Positions 29,979 through 38,915 of a DNA stretch of 64,000 nucleotides are shown here, piece by piece (within the stretch, counting starts at the first letter, position 1; each line of letters opens with the position of its first letter). Under the pieces are notes generated by a model. The model ran no database searches. It worked only from the letters and a program-made list of their open reading frames with translations, and was not told the origin of the DNA. The DNA comes from Euzebya rosea (GTDB taxonomy: Bacteria; Actinomycetota; Nitriliruptoria; Euzebyales; Euzebyaceae). Both the position numbers and the translations under genes were made by a program. The stretch is from NCBI RefSeq assembly GCF_003073135.1, contig NZ_PGDQ01000003.1:124001-188000 (forward strand), given 5' to 3'.

Positions 29979-30548
29979 TCAGCAGAGGGGAAGGCCCACG
30001 TTGAACTCGGCGGTGATGGACTCCGTCCCGAGGGTCTCGTTGGCGTCGAAGATCCCCACGTAGCGGGTGACGTCGTCGGCCGGGGCCTCGATCGTGGTGG
30101 TCTCCGCGACGATCTCGGCGCCCTCGAACAGGTAGGTCATCGAGGCGTCGTCGACACCCCCCTGGACCAGCACCTGGTCACCGGCGGTGCTGGTCACCAG
30201 GACGGCACCGCCGGACTGCTCACAGGCGGTGGCCTCCAGCGGCCCCTCCGACCCGAAGGTGATCAGGGCCTGCGTACCGGTGGCTGCGGCTTCGTCGGGC
30301 GTTGCCTCGGTGGCCGTGGGGTTCTGCTCGGTCGGGATGGGCTCGGCCGGCGCCGCCTCTGACGGGGTGATGGCGGGTTCGCTCGGGGCCGGCGCGGCCG
30401 TCTCCAGCGGGTCGGCCGGGGTGGTGGCCGTCGCCTCGGTGACGGGTGCCGACGTCGGCGTCGTGTCGGCGTCGTCGCTGGAGCAGGCGGTGGTGGCGAT
30501 GGCCAGGACGGCCACGAGGGCGAGCAGCTGACGGGGACGGGTGCGCAC
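29979..30548 (-). CDS. Lipoprotein of unknown function
   Basis: 189 residues from GTG 30548 with AAGGAG 8 nt upstream; longer readings lack this. The lipobox ATTAC gives lipid-modified Cys22. A long Pro/Ala/Thr/Glu-rich linker (~25-95) precedes a C-terminal ~90-residue globular domain containing two cysteines (ACEQSGGAV..., GLPLC) that could form a disulfide. No family is recognised. It is convergent to the serine-hydrolase gene with a 45-bp gap. Confidence 0.7.
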   Translation of the reverse strand: MRTRPRQLLALVAVLAIATTACSSDDADTTPTSAPVTEATATTPADPLETAAPAPSEPAITPSEAAPAEPIPTEQNPTATEATPDEAAATGTQALITFGSEGPLEATACEQSGGAVLVTSTAGDQVLVQGGVDDASMTYLFEGAEIVAETTTIEAPADDVTRYVGIFDANETLGTESITAEFNVGLPLC

Positions 30549-30578
30549 GGGCGCTCCTTCTCGAGATGGCGGGGACTG

Positions 30579-30606
30579 CGGGGCTGACATGGCGGGGCTG
30601 ACATGG
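30579..30606. repeat. Two tandem 14-bp repeats upstream of the lipoprotein gene
   Basis: CGGGGCTGACATGG occurs at 30579-30592 and again at 30593-30606, followed by a partial third copy. It lies in the promoter-proximal region of the minus-strand lipoprotein gene; no function can be assigned. Confidence 0.6.
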
Positions 30607-30675
30607 CGGGGGTGTCGGTCAGCAAGGGCGACGGGCGGTGCCGGCGCCATGCGCGGATGATGCGCCCATCAGTAG

Positions 30676-31017
30676 CGCCCTGCGGACCACGACACCCCGG
30701 CCGGACGGACACAGCCCATCCGTCCCCCTGCCGAAGCCCCGCCGGGACAGCTGGCTCGGGAGGGGGTCTCCGCACGCGCGTCGCCCCACTCCCACCGCCG
30801 GATCTCCGAGACGTTCATCGTGCTCGACGGCACCGTCGGGCTGGACGACGGCCAGCGGCGGGTCACCCGGGGCGCCGGCGACGTGGCCCACGTCACCGAC
30901 CACGACCAGCTCCCCGTCCAGTGCGCGTGTGTCGGTCGCACGTGCCCGGGTAGTCCTCCTGCGACGGCGCCCGCCACACGACGCCCACCACACGACGCCC
31001 ATCACACGACGGCGTCC
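30676..31017 (+). pseudogene. Cupin-like relic in frame with pspC
   Basis: The 490-bp gap between the lipoprotein gene and pspC holds an open frame from a stop at 30673-30675 straight into pspC. It has no start codon before GTG 30820. Translated from about 30781 it reads SPHSHRRISETFIVLDGTVG and continues AGDVAHVTD, the cupin pattern (PHxH...ET.xVLxG...GD). The second half of the barrel is missing and is replaced by a low-complexity repeat stretch. I read it as a decayed cupin gene; a chance match is possible. Confidence 0.4.
30976..31017. repeat. Three tandem 14-bp repeats before pspC
   Basis: ACACGACGCCCACC (30976-30989), ACACGACGCCCATC (30990-31003) and ACACGACGGCGTCC (31004-31017) are consecutive, 21 bp before the pspC start. 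It is probably a small slippage-derived array. Confidence 0.65.
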
Positions 31018-31038
31018 ACCACACCACGAGGTTCGACC

Positions 31039-31233
31039 ATGACCACCCACTCCGTCGCCCTGCAGCGCCCCCGTCGGGGGAAGATGATCGCCGGGGTCTG
31101 CGCCGCGCTCGCCAACCGGTTCGGCATGTCCGTCGGCACGGTCCGCCTGCTCTTCGTGCTCTTCGGGCTCTTCGGCGCCGGCGAGATCGCCTACCTCGTC
31201 CTGTGGGTCATCGTGCCGAAGGCGCCGCGGTAG
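31039..31233 (+). CDS. PspC-domain membrane protein
   Basis: 64 residues: essentially a lone PspC domain, with RPRRGKMIAGVCAALANRFGMS before a hydrophobic helix (VRLLFVLFGLFGAGEIAYLVLWVIVP). PspC proteins sit in the cytoplasmic membrane and take part in envelope-stress responses or act as small regulators. The ATG at 31039 is chosen because upstream sequence in the same frame is low-complexity repeat and cupin relic. Convergent with the M3 peptidase, 25 bp apart. Confidence 0.88.
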   Translation: MTTHSVALQRPRRGKMIAGVCAALANRFGMSVGTVRLLFVLFGLFGAGEIAYLVLWVIVPKAPR

Positions 31234-31258
31234 GCCGTGCCCAGAACGCCCTCGAGGG

Positions 31259-33316
31259 TCATGCCGTCCCGGTCAGGCCCCGACGCTCCAGCAAGGGGGT
31301 GAGGGTCGGCGGGCGTCCGCGGACCGCCTCGAACGCGGCCATCGGGTCCTCCGCCCCACCACGTGCCAGCAGCCGGTCGCGGAACACCTGGCCGTTCTCG
31401 CGCCGCAGGCCACCGTTCTCGCCGAACCACTGGACCAGCTCGGCGTCCAGCACCTCCGACCAGATGTAGGAGTAGTACCCGGCGCTGTAGCCGCCCGCGA
31501 AGATGTGGGCGAAGTACGTCGTGCGGTAGCGGGGCGGAATCCACGGCAGGTCCAGCCCCAGCTCGGCCAGCGCATCCAGCTCGAACGCCTCGACGTCCTC
31601 GGGCGACACCGCACGGCCGGGCGGGATCGTGTGCCACGCCAGGTCCAGCAGCGCCGCCGCGAGGTACTCGCACGTGGCGAAGCCCTCGCCGTAGGTGCCG
31701 ACCGCCTCCAGCCGGGCCACGACCGCCGGGTCGATCGGCTCGCCGGTCTCGTGGTGACGGGCGTAGCGGGCCAGCATCGCCGGGTCGAAGCCCCACATCT
31801 CGTTGACCTGCGAGGGGAACTCCACGAAGTCCCTCGGGACCGATGTGCCCGAGAACCGTGGGTAGGTCACGTCGGAGAACAGCCCGTGCAGCGCATGGCC
31901 GAACTCGTGGAACAACGTGCGGACGGCGTCGACGGTCATCAGGGCCGGCCCGTCGCCGGCGGGACGGGGGATGTTGTGGGTCACCGTGACGACCGGCTGC
32001 CCGCCCAGCAGTGCCGACTGGTCGGCGAGGGTCGTCATCCATGCGCCGCCGCGCTTGGACGGCCGTGACCACGGGTCGATCAGGCACAGCCCGAGGCCCT
32101 CGCCGTCGTGGTCGACCACCTCGAACGCCTGCACGTCGGGGTGGTAGGTGGGCAGGTCCTCGCGTGCGACGAAGGTGATGCCGTACAGGTCGGTCGCCGC
32201 GGCGAACACGCCGTCCCGCAGGACCGCGTCGAAGGCGAAGTAGGGGCGCAGCGCCTCCTCCTCCACGCCGTAGCGGTCGGCCCGGACCCGCTCGGCGAGG
32301 TACGCCCAGTCCCAGGCCTGCAGGGGCCCCTCCTCACCGTCGGCGAGCAGCAGCGCCTCGAGCTCCGCAGCCTCGACGCGGGCGTTGGCCGTGGCGGGGC
32401 CGACCAGCCCACGGAGGGTGTCGATGGCGGTGTCGGCGTCGCCGGCGGTCTGGTCGGCGATGACATGGGCGGCATGGTGGGGTGCCCCGAGCAGGGCGGC
32501 GCGTTCGGCCCGAAGGCCCACGATCTGCGCGACGACCGGGCGGGTGTCGTGTGGTCCGCCGAGGCAACGGGTCACCGACGCCTCGTGCAGCCGACGTCGC
32601 GTCCGCCGGTCGGTCAGGGAGGACATCGACGGCTGGCCGGACGGCAGGACCAGCGGGATGAGCCACCCTTCCAGGCCCTGCTCCTCCGCGGACGCGGCGG
32701 CCGAGGCGAGGGCGTCCTCGGACAGGCCGTCCAGCTCGGCGACGTCGGTGACATGGACGGCGTTGGCCCTTGTGCCGTCGACCAGCAGCCGCTTGAAGCG
32801 GGCGCCGGCCTCCGACAGCTGGCGGTTGAGCGCCGACAGCCGGTCGCGGTCCGCGCCGTCCAGCGCCGCACCGGCCCGGACGAAGTCGGTGTGGATGCGT
32901 TCGACCAGTCGACGCGTCTCGGGGTCCTCGGCCAGGGTGTCCCGCTGGTCGTGCACCGCGTCGATGCGTTCGAAGATCCGCTGGTCCAGGTAGAGCGCGT
33001 CGGTGTGGGCAGCCAGCGTCGGTGCCAGCCACTCGTCGCGATCAGTCACCACGTCGTCGATGCACGAGCTCGACTGCGTCCAGTGGATGGTCAGGGCGCG
33101 GTTGAGGAGCTGTCCCGATCGTTCGAGTGCGACGACGGTGTTGTCCACGCTGGCCGGCGCGGGGTCGGTGGCGATGGCGTCCCACTCCTCGCGCTGCGCG
33201 ACCAGTCCGGCCTCGATCGCCTCCACGATGTGGTCCGGGGTGATCCGGTCCAGCGGGGGCAGGCCGTAGGGCAGCGTGCTGGGGGAGAACAGTGGGTTGT
33301 CGTCAGCCGTGGACAT
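31259..33316 (-). CDS. M3-family oligopeptidase (peptidyl-dipeptidase Dcp/oligopeptidase A type)
   Basis: 685 residues, cytoplasmic zinc metallopeptidase degrading short peptides. The zinc motif HEFGH is at 470-474 (LFHEFGHALHGLFSD) with the downstream Glu helix (EFPSQVNEMW). The long helical N-terminal half with LNRQLSEAGARFKRLL is typical of M3. The C-terminal block FAHIFAGGYSAGYYSYIWSE is a family signature. ATG 33316 follows TAGGAT (33323-33328, 6-nt gap), suggesting a leaderless mRNA. Length fits the ~680-residue Dcp group. Confidence 0.95.
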   Translation of the reverse strand: MSTADDNPLFSPSTLPYGLPPLDRITPDHIVEAIEAGLVAQREEWDAIATDPAPASVDNTVVALERSGQLLNRALTIHWTQSSSCIDDVVTDRDEWLAPTLAAHTDALYLDQRIFERIDAVHDQRDTLAEDPETRRLVERIHTDFVRAGAALDGADRDRLSALNRQLSEAGARFKRLLVDGTRANAVHVTDVAELDGLSEDALASAAASAEEQGLEGWLIPLVLPSGQPSMSSLTDRRTRRRLHEASVTRCLGGPHDTRPVVAQIVGLRAERAALLGAPHHAAHVIADQTAGDADTAIDTLRGLVGPATANARVEAAELEALLLADGEEGPLQAWDWAYLAERVRADRYGVEEEALRPYFAFDAVLRDGVFAAATDLYGITFVAREDLPTYHPDVQAFEVVDHDGEGLGLCLIDPWSRPSKRGGAWMTTLADQSALLGGQPVVTVTHNIPRPAGDGPALMTVDAVRTLFHEFGHALHGLFSDVTYPRFSGTSVPRDFVEFPSQVNEMWGFDPAMLARYARHHETGEPIDPAVVARLEAVGTYGEGFATCEYLAAALLDLAWHTIPPGRAVSPEDVEAFELDALAELGLDLPWIPPRYRTTYFAHIFAGGYSAGYYSYIWSEVLDAELVQWFGENGGLRRENGQVFRDRLLARGGAEDPMAAFEAVRGRPPTLTPLLERRGLTGTA

Positions 33317-33430
33317 CGCGCCATCCTAGGTCGGCCGTACCGGAACGTCGGTCGACCGCCCGCGAGCAACCGCACCGAGGTGACGGACCCGTGTTTGCCT
33401 CCCCCCGGGGCCGTGGGTACCGCTTCGGGC

Positions 33431-33886
33431 ATGGAACCAAGCACCACATTCACCGAGTCCGTCACCGTCGACAAGCCGCTGCGCACCGTCTACGACCAGT
33501 GGACCCAGTTCGAGGAGTTCCCCCGGTTCATGGAGGGTGTGGAGAAGGTCGTGCAGATCGACGACACCCACCTGCGCTGGACCACCGAGATCGGGCTGGT
33601 CGAGCGCGAGTTCGACGCCGTCATCGACGAGCAGATCCCCGACCGGATCATCTCCTGGCGCGCCCAGGGCGAGGTCGAACACGCCGGGAAGGTCACCTTC
33701 GAGGCAGTCGACCCGACGACCACCGAGGTCGAGGTCACCATGGCCTGGTCCCCGGAGTCCTTCGCCGAGAAGGTCGCGGACTGGACCAACGCCGCAGAAC
33801 GCCGTGTTCGTGGGGACCTGAAGCGCTTCGAGGCCTTCCTCGAGGAGCGCGTGGGGGCCACCGGAGCACACCGAGAGGCCCACTGA
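33431..33886 (+). CDS. SRPBCC (polyketide cyclase/dehydrase-like) protein
   Basis: 151 residues. The START-like fold is visible as SVTVDKPLRTVYDQWTQFEEFPRFM, strands (LRWTTEIG, REFDAVIDEQIPDRIISWR) and a long C-terminal helix (ADWTNAAERRVRGDLKRFEAFLEE). This group includes COQ10-like lipid-binding proteins and stress-associated actinobacterial proteins; the ligand is unknown. It is divergent from the M3 peptidase. No ribosome site is seen upstream. Confidence 0.82.
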   Translation: MEPSTTFTESVTVDKPLRTVYDQWTQFEEFPRFMEGVEKVVQIDDTHLRWTTEIGLVEREFDAVIDEQIPDRIISWRAQGEVEHAGKVTFEAVDPTTTEVEVTMAWSPESFAEKVADWTNAAERRVRGDLKRFEAFLEERVGATGAHREAH

Positions 33887-33897
33887 CTACCGCAGTA

Positions 33898-33931
33898 GTT
33901 GGCCGTCCGGGCACCTGATCCAACGGCCAAC
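33898..33931 (+). terminator. Hairpin after the SRPBCC gene
   Basis: GTTGGCCGT (33898-33906) pairs perfectly with ACGGCCAAC (33923-33931) over a 16-nt loop, 12 bp after the stop codon. Overlapping the stop codon is ACTAC-CGCA-GTAGT (33886-33899), a second short palindrome resembling the arms at 27721. Confidence 0.45.
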
Positions 33932-34025
33932 CACAGCCCCGTTTGGGGACTAGTGACGTGGCAACAGTGGAAGCCGCACGCCGTTCCAGTCGACGGTGTG
34001 TTCCCGAACCCCAAGGAGAACCATC

Positions 34026-34280
34026 ATGCGCTCCCGTCTTCTGACCGTCTTCCTGTCCGGCCTTCTCGCATTCGGCCTGGTCGCTTGCGACGACACCGGT
34101 GACGGTGTCGAGCAGGACGTCCAGGACATCGAGCAGGGTGCCGACCAGCAGCTCGACGAGGCCGACCAGGCCATCGACGACGCCGCTGACGAGCTGGACG
34201 ACGTCGAGGCCGACGTCGAGGCCGAGATCGACACCGACGGTGACGCCGCGGCCGACCCGGCCGTCGAGCCCACCGAGTAA
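34026..34280 (+). CDS. Small acidic lipoprotein
   Basis: 84 residues; ATG 34026 has GGAGAA 8 nt upstream. The lipobox LVAC gives Cys21. The mature ~64 residues are extremely acidic and helix-forming (repeating DVQDIEQGADQQLDEADQAI-like heptads), so a short exported coiled coil is predicted. It resembles small envelope lipoproteins in character, but no family can be named. A strong terminator follows 42 bp later. Confidence 0.72.
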   Translation: MRSRLLTVFLSGLLAFGLVACDDTGDGVEQDVQDIEQGADQQLDEADQAIDDAADELDDVEADVEAEIDTDGDAAADPAVEPTE

Positions 34281-34322
34281 CCCACAGACCTGAACGGGCG
34301 GTCCATCCGCCTGCTGTACGAC

Positions 34323-34348
34323 ACGCCCCCGGCTTCGGCCGGGGGCGT
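34323..34348 (+). terminator. Strong terminator with UUCG tetraloop
   Basis: ACGCCCCCGGC (34323-34333), loop TTCG, GCCGGGGGCGT (34338-34348): an 11-bp perfect stem 43 bp after the lipoprotein stop and facing the convergent yjbQ gene. Confidence 0.85.
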
Positions 34349-34398
34349 CGTCGTGTCCGCTTGTCGGGTCGCGCCGCTGGAGTTGCGGACCGTCGGGG

Positions 34399-34815
34399 TC
34401 AGGCCCCCACGAGGAACGACAGGCGCAGCGTGCGCCGAGGGTTGTCGACGTTGGTGTCGACGATCACGACGGACTGCCAGGTGCCCAGGGCGATGTCACC
34501 GTCGTCGACCGGGAGGACCAGCGAGGGCGACACGAACGCCGGCAGCACGTGGTCGGCGCCGTGTCCGGGCGAGCCGTGGCTGTGCTGCCAGCGGTCGTCG
34601 CGGGGGAGCAGCCCGTCCAGCGCCGTGACGAGGTCGGGTTCGGACCCCGCCCCGGTCTCCAGCAGCGCCAGGCCGCAGGTGGCATGGGGCAGGAAGGCGT
34701 GCAGCAGGCCGCTGCGTCCCACGTTCGATGCGAAGGCACGGACCTCCGCGGTCACATCGGTGACCGGATCGGCGCCGGTCTGCAGGTGGAGGGTTCGCGT
34801 CAGCATGTCGTTCAC
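34399..34815 (-). CDS. YjbQ-family protein (UPF0047, secondary thiamine-phosphate synthase)
   Basis: 138 residues. Family motifs: GLLHAFLPHATCGLALLE, DLxxxLDxLLP and HSHGSPGHGADHVLPAF followed by GTWQSVVIVD. The conserved His/Asp/Glu cluster forms the proposed active site. Members rescue thiamine-phosphate synthase loss in E. coli, but their native role is unsettled. GTG 34815 overlaps the stop of the PPOX gene (GTGA), so the two are translationally coupled. Confidence 0.88.
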   Translation of the reverse strand: MNDMLTRTLHLQTGADPVTDVTAEVRAFASNVGRSGLLHAFLPHATCGLALLETGAGSEPDLVTALDGLLPRDDRWQHSHGSPGHGADHVLPAFVSPSLVLPVDDGDIALGTWQSVVIVDTNVDNPRRTLRLSFLVGA

Positions 34816-35282
34816 GCCTCCCCGTCGGGGGCGAACTCGGGCGGCAGGCCACCGGTGGCGATCGGCCCCCAGTCGTCGATGGTGACGGCGATGGCCACCT
34901 TCCGGCGGTCACGCATCGCCTGCCGGTACTCGTCCCAGTCGGGGTGGTCACCCGCCGCCGCGCGGTAGTAGTCGACCAGCGCCTCGACGCCGTCCTCGCC
35001 GTCCAGCACCGCCGCGGTGCCGTAGAGCTGGACCCACGGGCCGTTGAAGTCCTCGGACTGCACCATCACCGCACAGCCGGGCGTGCGCCGCAGGTTCGCG
35101 ACCTTCGCCCGGGTCGGGTAGCTGCTGATCAGCAGCCGTTCGTCGCTTCCGACGGCCCCGGTGACCGGCGAGGCCTGGGGTCGGCCGTCGGCCCGGCTGG
35201 TCACGAGGACGAGGTTGCGACGCGGCCGGACGAAGTCCAGCAGCGCGTTTCGGTCGACACGGGTCTCCTGGGCGATCTCCAT
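34812..35282 (-). CDS. PPOX-class (F420/FMN-binding split-barrel) oxidoreductase
   Basis: 156 residues with the split-barrel pattern of Rv1155-like proteins: LVLVTSRADGRPQASPV, LLISSYPTRAKVANLRRTPGCAVMV, NGPWVQLYGTAAVL and the C-terminal RRKVAIAVTIDDWGPIATGG. Such actinobacterial proteins usually bind F420 and reduce diverse small molecules. Two further flavin/F420-type LLM enzymes occur at 58.8-60.7 kb. Start ATG 35282 agrees with the family N-terminus. Confidence 0.88.
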   Translation of the reverse strand: MEIAQETRVDRNALLDFVRPRRNLVLVTSRADGRPQASPVTGAVGSDERLLISSYPTRAKVANLRRTPGCAVMVQSEDFNGPWVQLYGTAAVLDGEDGVEALVDYYRAAAGDHPDWDEYRQAMRDRRKVAIAVTIDDWGPIATGGLPPEFAPDGEA

Positions 35283-35419
35283 GCGCCCAGCCTCTCGTGT
35301 CCGTCCGCACGCCGCCCCCGTCACGGCCCGTTGCCCCCGACGGAATCGCCTCGGCCCGGGGATGGGGGCCGGATGGGGGCCGGCGGCCCGGGGTCGGTCG
35401 GGCTGGAGCCGGGGGCGGG

Positions 35420-36361
35420 CTACTCGGGCTGGAAGGCGGTGCCGAGGGCGGCCGGGGGGTCGTTGCGCAGGATCCAGCGCAGGCCCGGACGGCGGTCGGT
35501 CAGCGTCCGGAACGTCGAGTGGTTGACCACCACGAGGGTGAGGATCATCAGCGGGAACGGGATGATCGGCAGGATCTGCGAGACGCCGGGGAACACCGGC
35601 TGCAGCTGCAGCGCCAGGACCTGGAGGGCGCCGAACAGGTAGCAGCCCAGCGCCGCCCGCACGGGGTCCCAGCCGCCGAAGATGACGATGGCGAGGGCGA
35701 TCCAGCCGAAGTTCGTGGTCGACCCCTCCGACCAGCCGAGCTTGACGTCCAGCGAGAACGCCGCGCCCGCGACCCCGACGAGCGCGCCGCCCGCCAGGGT
35801 GTAGGCCATGCGCAGGCGGTTGACGGGGATGCCGCGCACCCACGCGGCCGCGGGGTGTTCCCCGACGGCCTGCAGCTCCAGCCCGAAGCGGGTCCGGTAC
35901 AGCCAGAACCACGCGAGGCCGGCCACAAGCATCGAGGCGTACACCGAGGCGTTGTGGTCGAACAGGACCTCTCCCAGGAAGGGGATGTCGGACAGCACCG
36001 GGATCGGCCACGCCGGGACCGACTCGCCGGGCACGCGGACGAACGGGCCGCCGAGGAACGACGACAGCTCGGCGCACAGCAGGGTGAGGACGAAGCCGAC
36101 GGCGATCTGGTTGAGGCCGAGGCGGATCGAGCTGACGGCGACGATGCCGGCCACGACCGCACCGACAGCGGCGGCGGCCAGGAATCCGACCACGACGCTG
36201 CCGCTGGTGGACGCGGCGGCGAAGCCGGTGAGGGCGGCCAGCAGGATCGACCCGTCCAGCGACAGGTTGACCACGCCGGCACGTTCGGTCAGGGTCTCTC
36301 CGACGCTGGCGAAGACCAGCGGCGCGGCGGCCGCGACGATGGCGGCGAGGGTGGCCTCCAC
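35420..36361 (-). CDS. Nucleoside ABC transporter permease 2
   Basis: 313 residues, GTG start overlapping by one base the stop of permease 1 (TAGTG). About nine hydrophobic helices, with the BPD_transp_2 patterns ASVGETLTERAGVVNLSLDGSIL, RLGLNQIAVGFVLTL and VGEHPAAAWVRGI. This is the smaller of the two permeases that form the membrane channel of BMP-type purine/nucleoside importers (YufQ/NupQ-like). The 137 bp downstream contain a GATGGGGGCCG direct repeat and GC-rich dyads, possibly a terminator. Confidence 0.9.
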   Translation of the reverse strand: MEATLAAIVAAAAPLVFASVGETLTERAGVVNLSLDGSILLAALTGFAAASTSGSVVVGFLAAAAVGAVVAGIVAVSSIRLGLNQIAVGFVLTLLCAELSSFLGGPFVRVPGESVPAWPIPVLSDIPFLGEVLFDHNASVYASMLVAGLAWFWLYRTRFGLELQAVGEHPAAAWVRGIPVNRLRMAYTLAGGALVGVAGAAFSLDVKLGWSEGSTTNFGWIALAIVIFGGWDPVRAALGCYLFGALQVLALQLQPVFPGVSQILPIIPFPLMILTLVVVNHSTFRTLTDRRPGLRWILRNDPPAALGTAFQPE

Positions 36362-37413
36362 TACTCGGTCACCTTCCTGAGGGGGTCGACGACCGAGGGT
36401 CGCCGGCGCAGCCCGCCGACTCCACGGGCGATCAGGACGAGCAGGACGAGGGTGGCCGTGAACACGCCGGCCAGCGCCGAGTCGAGGTCCAGGCGCAGCT
36501 CGAGCTGGCTGGCACCCACGCCGACGGCGGCGAAGAAGACGGCCAGCGCTGCGGCCGGCACGACCCGGTAGGTGGTCAGCAGGACCAGCAGGATGCCGAC
36601 GAAGCCGTAGCCGCCGGAGATCGCCGGGACGAGCTTGTGGTGGACCGCGCCGACCTGCAGGGCACCGGCCAGCCCGGCCAGCCCGCCACCGATGGCGAAG
36701 GCGGCGAGGGTGGTCCGCTGCACGGCGACGCCCAGCCGTTCGGCTGCCGCGGGGTTGGCGCCGACGGCGCGCAGGCGCAGCCCGAAGCGGGTGCCGCGCA
36801 GCAGCAGCCACACCCCGACCACGCCGAGCAGGGCCAGTCCGAGGGCGACGGGGGCCAGCCGCAGGCCCGCCAGCGTGGGGAACCACGCCTCCTCCCGGAA
36901 CAGGTCGGTGCCGGACGTCGACGCCACACCGCTTCGTGACCAGGGGCCGATGATCAGGTAGATCGCCAGTCCCGTCGCGGCGAAGTTCAGCCCGACGCCC
37001 GCGAAGATCTCGTTGACGCGGCCGCGGACCTTCAGCACGCCGGTCAGCAGCCCCCAGGCCATGCCGGCGGCGACGCCGGCCAGGACGGCGGCGGTCAGGA
37101 CGACGACGGCCGGTCCCGGGACGATCCGTGACGCCCACGCGGCCCCGATGCCACCGGCGATGATCTGGCCCTCCACGCCGATGTTCCACAGTCCTGCGGT
37201 GAACGTCACCGACAGGGACGCGGCGGCCAGCGCGAGGGGGACCCAGACGACGAAGGTGTCGGCCAGCTTGGTCGTCGACCCGAGGGAGCCGCTGACCAGC
37301 AGCGACAGGGCCTCGCCCGGCGGTGCGTCGGCAAGCACCATCAGGCCGACCAGCGCCAGCAGCGCGACGGCGACGGGCGCGATCCAGGTGGTGAGGACCC
37401 TCGACGCGTTCAC
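36361..37413 (-). CDS. Nucleoside ABC transporter permease 1
   Basis: 350 residues; GTG 37413 overlaps the ATPase stop (GTGA). Around ten membrane helices; typical motifs are AGLWNIGVEGQIIAGGIGA, KVRGRVNEIFAGVGLNF and VGANPAAAERLGV. With permease 2 it forms the heterodimeric channel of a BMP-family nucleoside importer (YufP/NupP-like). Confidence 0.9.
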   Translation of the reverse strand: MNASRVLTTWIAPVAVALLALVGLMVLADAPPGEALSLLVSGSLGSTTKLADTFVVWVPLALAAASLSVTFTAGLWNIGVEGQIIAGGIGAAWASRIVPGPAVVVLTAAVLAGVAAGMAWGLLTGVLKVRGRVNEIFAGVGLNFAATGLAIYLIIGPWSRSGVASTSGTDLFREEAWFPTLAGLRLAPVALGLALLGVVGVWLLLRGTRFGLRLRAVGANPAAAERLGVAVQRTTLAAFAIGGGLAGLAGALQVGAVHHKLVPAISGGYGFVGILLVLLTTYRVVPAAALAVFFAAVGVGASQLELRLDLDSALAGVFTATLVLLVLIARGVGGLRRRPSVVDPLRKVTE

Positions 37414-38906
37414 GTTCGACCGCCGATGAGGTGTCCGAGGGTGTCGGGGTCGGCGTCGGCCGCGTCGAGGCTGGCGATGATCCGGCCGGCGAAGCAGACC
37501 AGGATGCGGTCGGCACGGCGGCGCAGCTCGTCGAGATCGGAGGAGGAGAAGACGATGCCCGCGCCGGCGTCGGCCCGTGCGGTCAGCAGGTCCCAGACCC
37601 ACTCGGCGCTGGCGACGTCGAGGCCGCGGGTGGGGTGCTCCATCAGCAGCACGTCGACGTCGTCGCCGACCAGCGACAGCAGCAGCCGTTGCTGGTTGCC
37701 GCCCGACAGCTGCTCCGGGGTCGACGTCGGTGTGGCCTTGATGCGGTAGGTCTCGATGGCCCGTTCGGCGACGGCAACGGCCGCGGCGTCGTCGCGCCAG
37801 AACCGACGCCATCCCGACCTGACGGGGACGGCGCCGGCGAGGTCGGCGTGCTCGGCCACGGTCAGCCCGGGGACCAGCCCCTCGGCCAGGCGGTCGGCGG
37901 GCAGGAACTCCAGGCCCATCGCCCGCCGCCGGCGGGGGGACGTTCCGGTGACGTCCACGAGGTGATCACCCTCGCGCCCGGCGTCGGCCAGCTCGATCGT
38001 GCCGGCGTCGGCGGACAGGACCCCGGCTGCCAGCCGCAGCAGGCTGCGCTGCCCCGATCCCTCCATGCCGGCGAGGCCCACGACCTCCCCGGCGTGCACG
38101 ACGAGGTCGGCGTCGGCCACGACGGTGGACCCGTCGACGGCGCCGACACCGGACAGGCGCAGCAGCGGGGCACCGACGGCGGCGGCCTCGCGTTCGCCGA
38201 GCTCGGGGCTGGTGCCGAACATCAGCTCGACCAGCTCGGCGTCGGAGACGGGCAGGTCACGTTCGCCGACCACCCGGCCGGCACGCATCACGGTGACGCG
38301 GTGGCACAGCTCGGCCAGCTCCTCCAGCTTGTGGGTGACGTAGACGACGCTGAGCCCCTCGTCGTCGGCCAGCCGCCGCAGCGCGGCGAACAGCAGCTCC
38401 CGCTGGTCCGCGGAGATCGCCGTCGTCGGCTCGTCGAGGATCAGCACACGGGCGCCGGCGTCCAGCAGCCGCGCCATCTCCAGCTGCTGGCGTTCGCCCA
38501 CGGTCAACGTCCGGGCCACGGCGTCCGGCGGCAGCTCGAAGCCGAGCCGGTCGCAGGTCGCCGTCAGCCGCCGACGTCCCTCCACCCGCGAGAGGTGCCC
38601 GTGGCTTCCCAGCAGGAAGTTCTCCAGCACCGTCATGGGACCGAGGACCATCGGATCCTGGTGCAGCAGGCCGATGCCGGCTGCCAGCCCGTCGCGGGGA
38701 CCGGCCATGTCCAGGTCGACCCCGTCGAGGCGGATCCGGCCGGCGTCGGCCCGGCGGGCACCGGACACGATGCCGACGATCGTGGACTTGCCGGCGCCGT
38801 TCTCGCCGACAAGCCCGTGCAACGCGCCCGGCTGCACGGTGAAGGCCACACCGTCGTTGGCCTTCACCGCGCCGTAGCGTTTGTGGACGTCGATGACCTC
38901 CAGCAC
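37410..38906 (-). CDS. Nucleoside ABC transporter ATPase (tandem ABC domains)
   Basis: 498 residues with two nucleotide-binding domains. The N-terminal domain has a standard Walker A (GENGAGKST), Walker B (LILDEPTTAI) and His switch (VTHK) but a divergent signature (LTVGERQQ). The C-terminal domain has a degenerate Walker A (GMEGSGQRS), a normal signature (LSGGNQQ) and Walker B ending in EHPTRG. One composite ATP site is therefore expected, as usual for CUT2/BMP-type tandem ATPases. GTG 38906 begins 9 bp after the binding-protein stop on the same strand. Confidence 0.93.
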   Translation of the reverse strand: MLEVIDVHKRYGAVKANDGVAFTVQPGALHGLVGENGAGKSTIVGIVSGARRADAGRIRLDGVDLDMAGPRDGLAAGIGLLHQDPMVLGPMTVLENFLLGSHGHLSRVEGRRRLTATCDRLGFELPPDAVARTLTVGERQQLEMARLLDAGARVLILDEPTTAISADQRELLFAALRRLADDEGLSVVYVTHKLEELAELCHRVTVMRAGRVVGERDLPVSDAELVELMFGTSPELGEREAAAVGAPLLRLSGVGAVDGSTVVADADLVVHAGEVVGLAGMEGSGQRSLLRLAAGVLSADAGTIELADAGREGDHLVDVTGTSPRRRRAMGLEFLPADRLAEGLVPGLTVAEHADLAGAVPVRSGWRRFWRDDAAAVAVAERAIETYRIKATPTSTPEQLSGGNQQRLLLSLVGDDVDVLLMEHPTRGLDVASAEWVWDLLTARADAGAGIVFSSSDLDELRRRADRILVCFAGRIIASLDAADADPDTLGHLIGGRT

Positions 38907-38915
38907 GTGGGGTCG

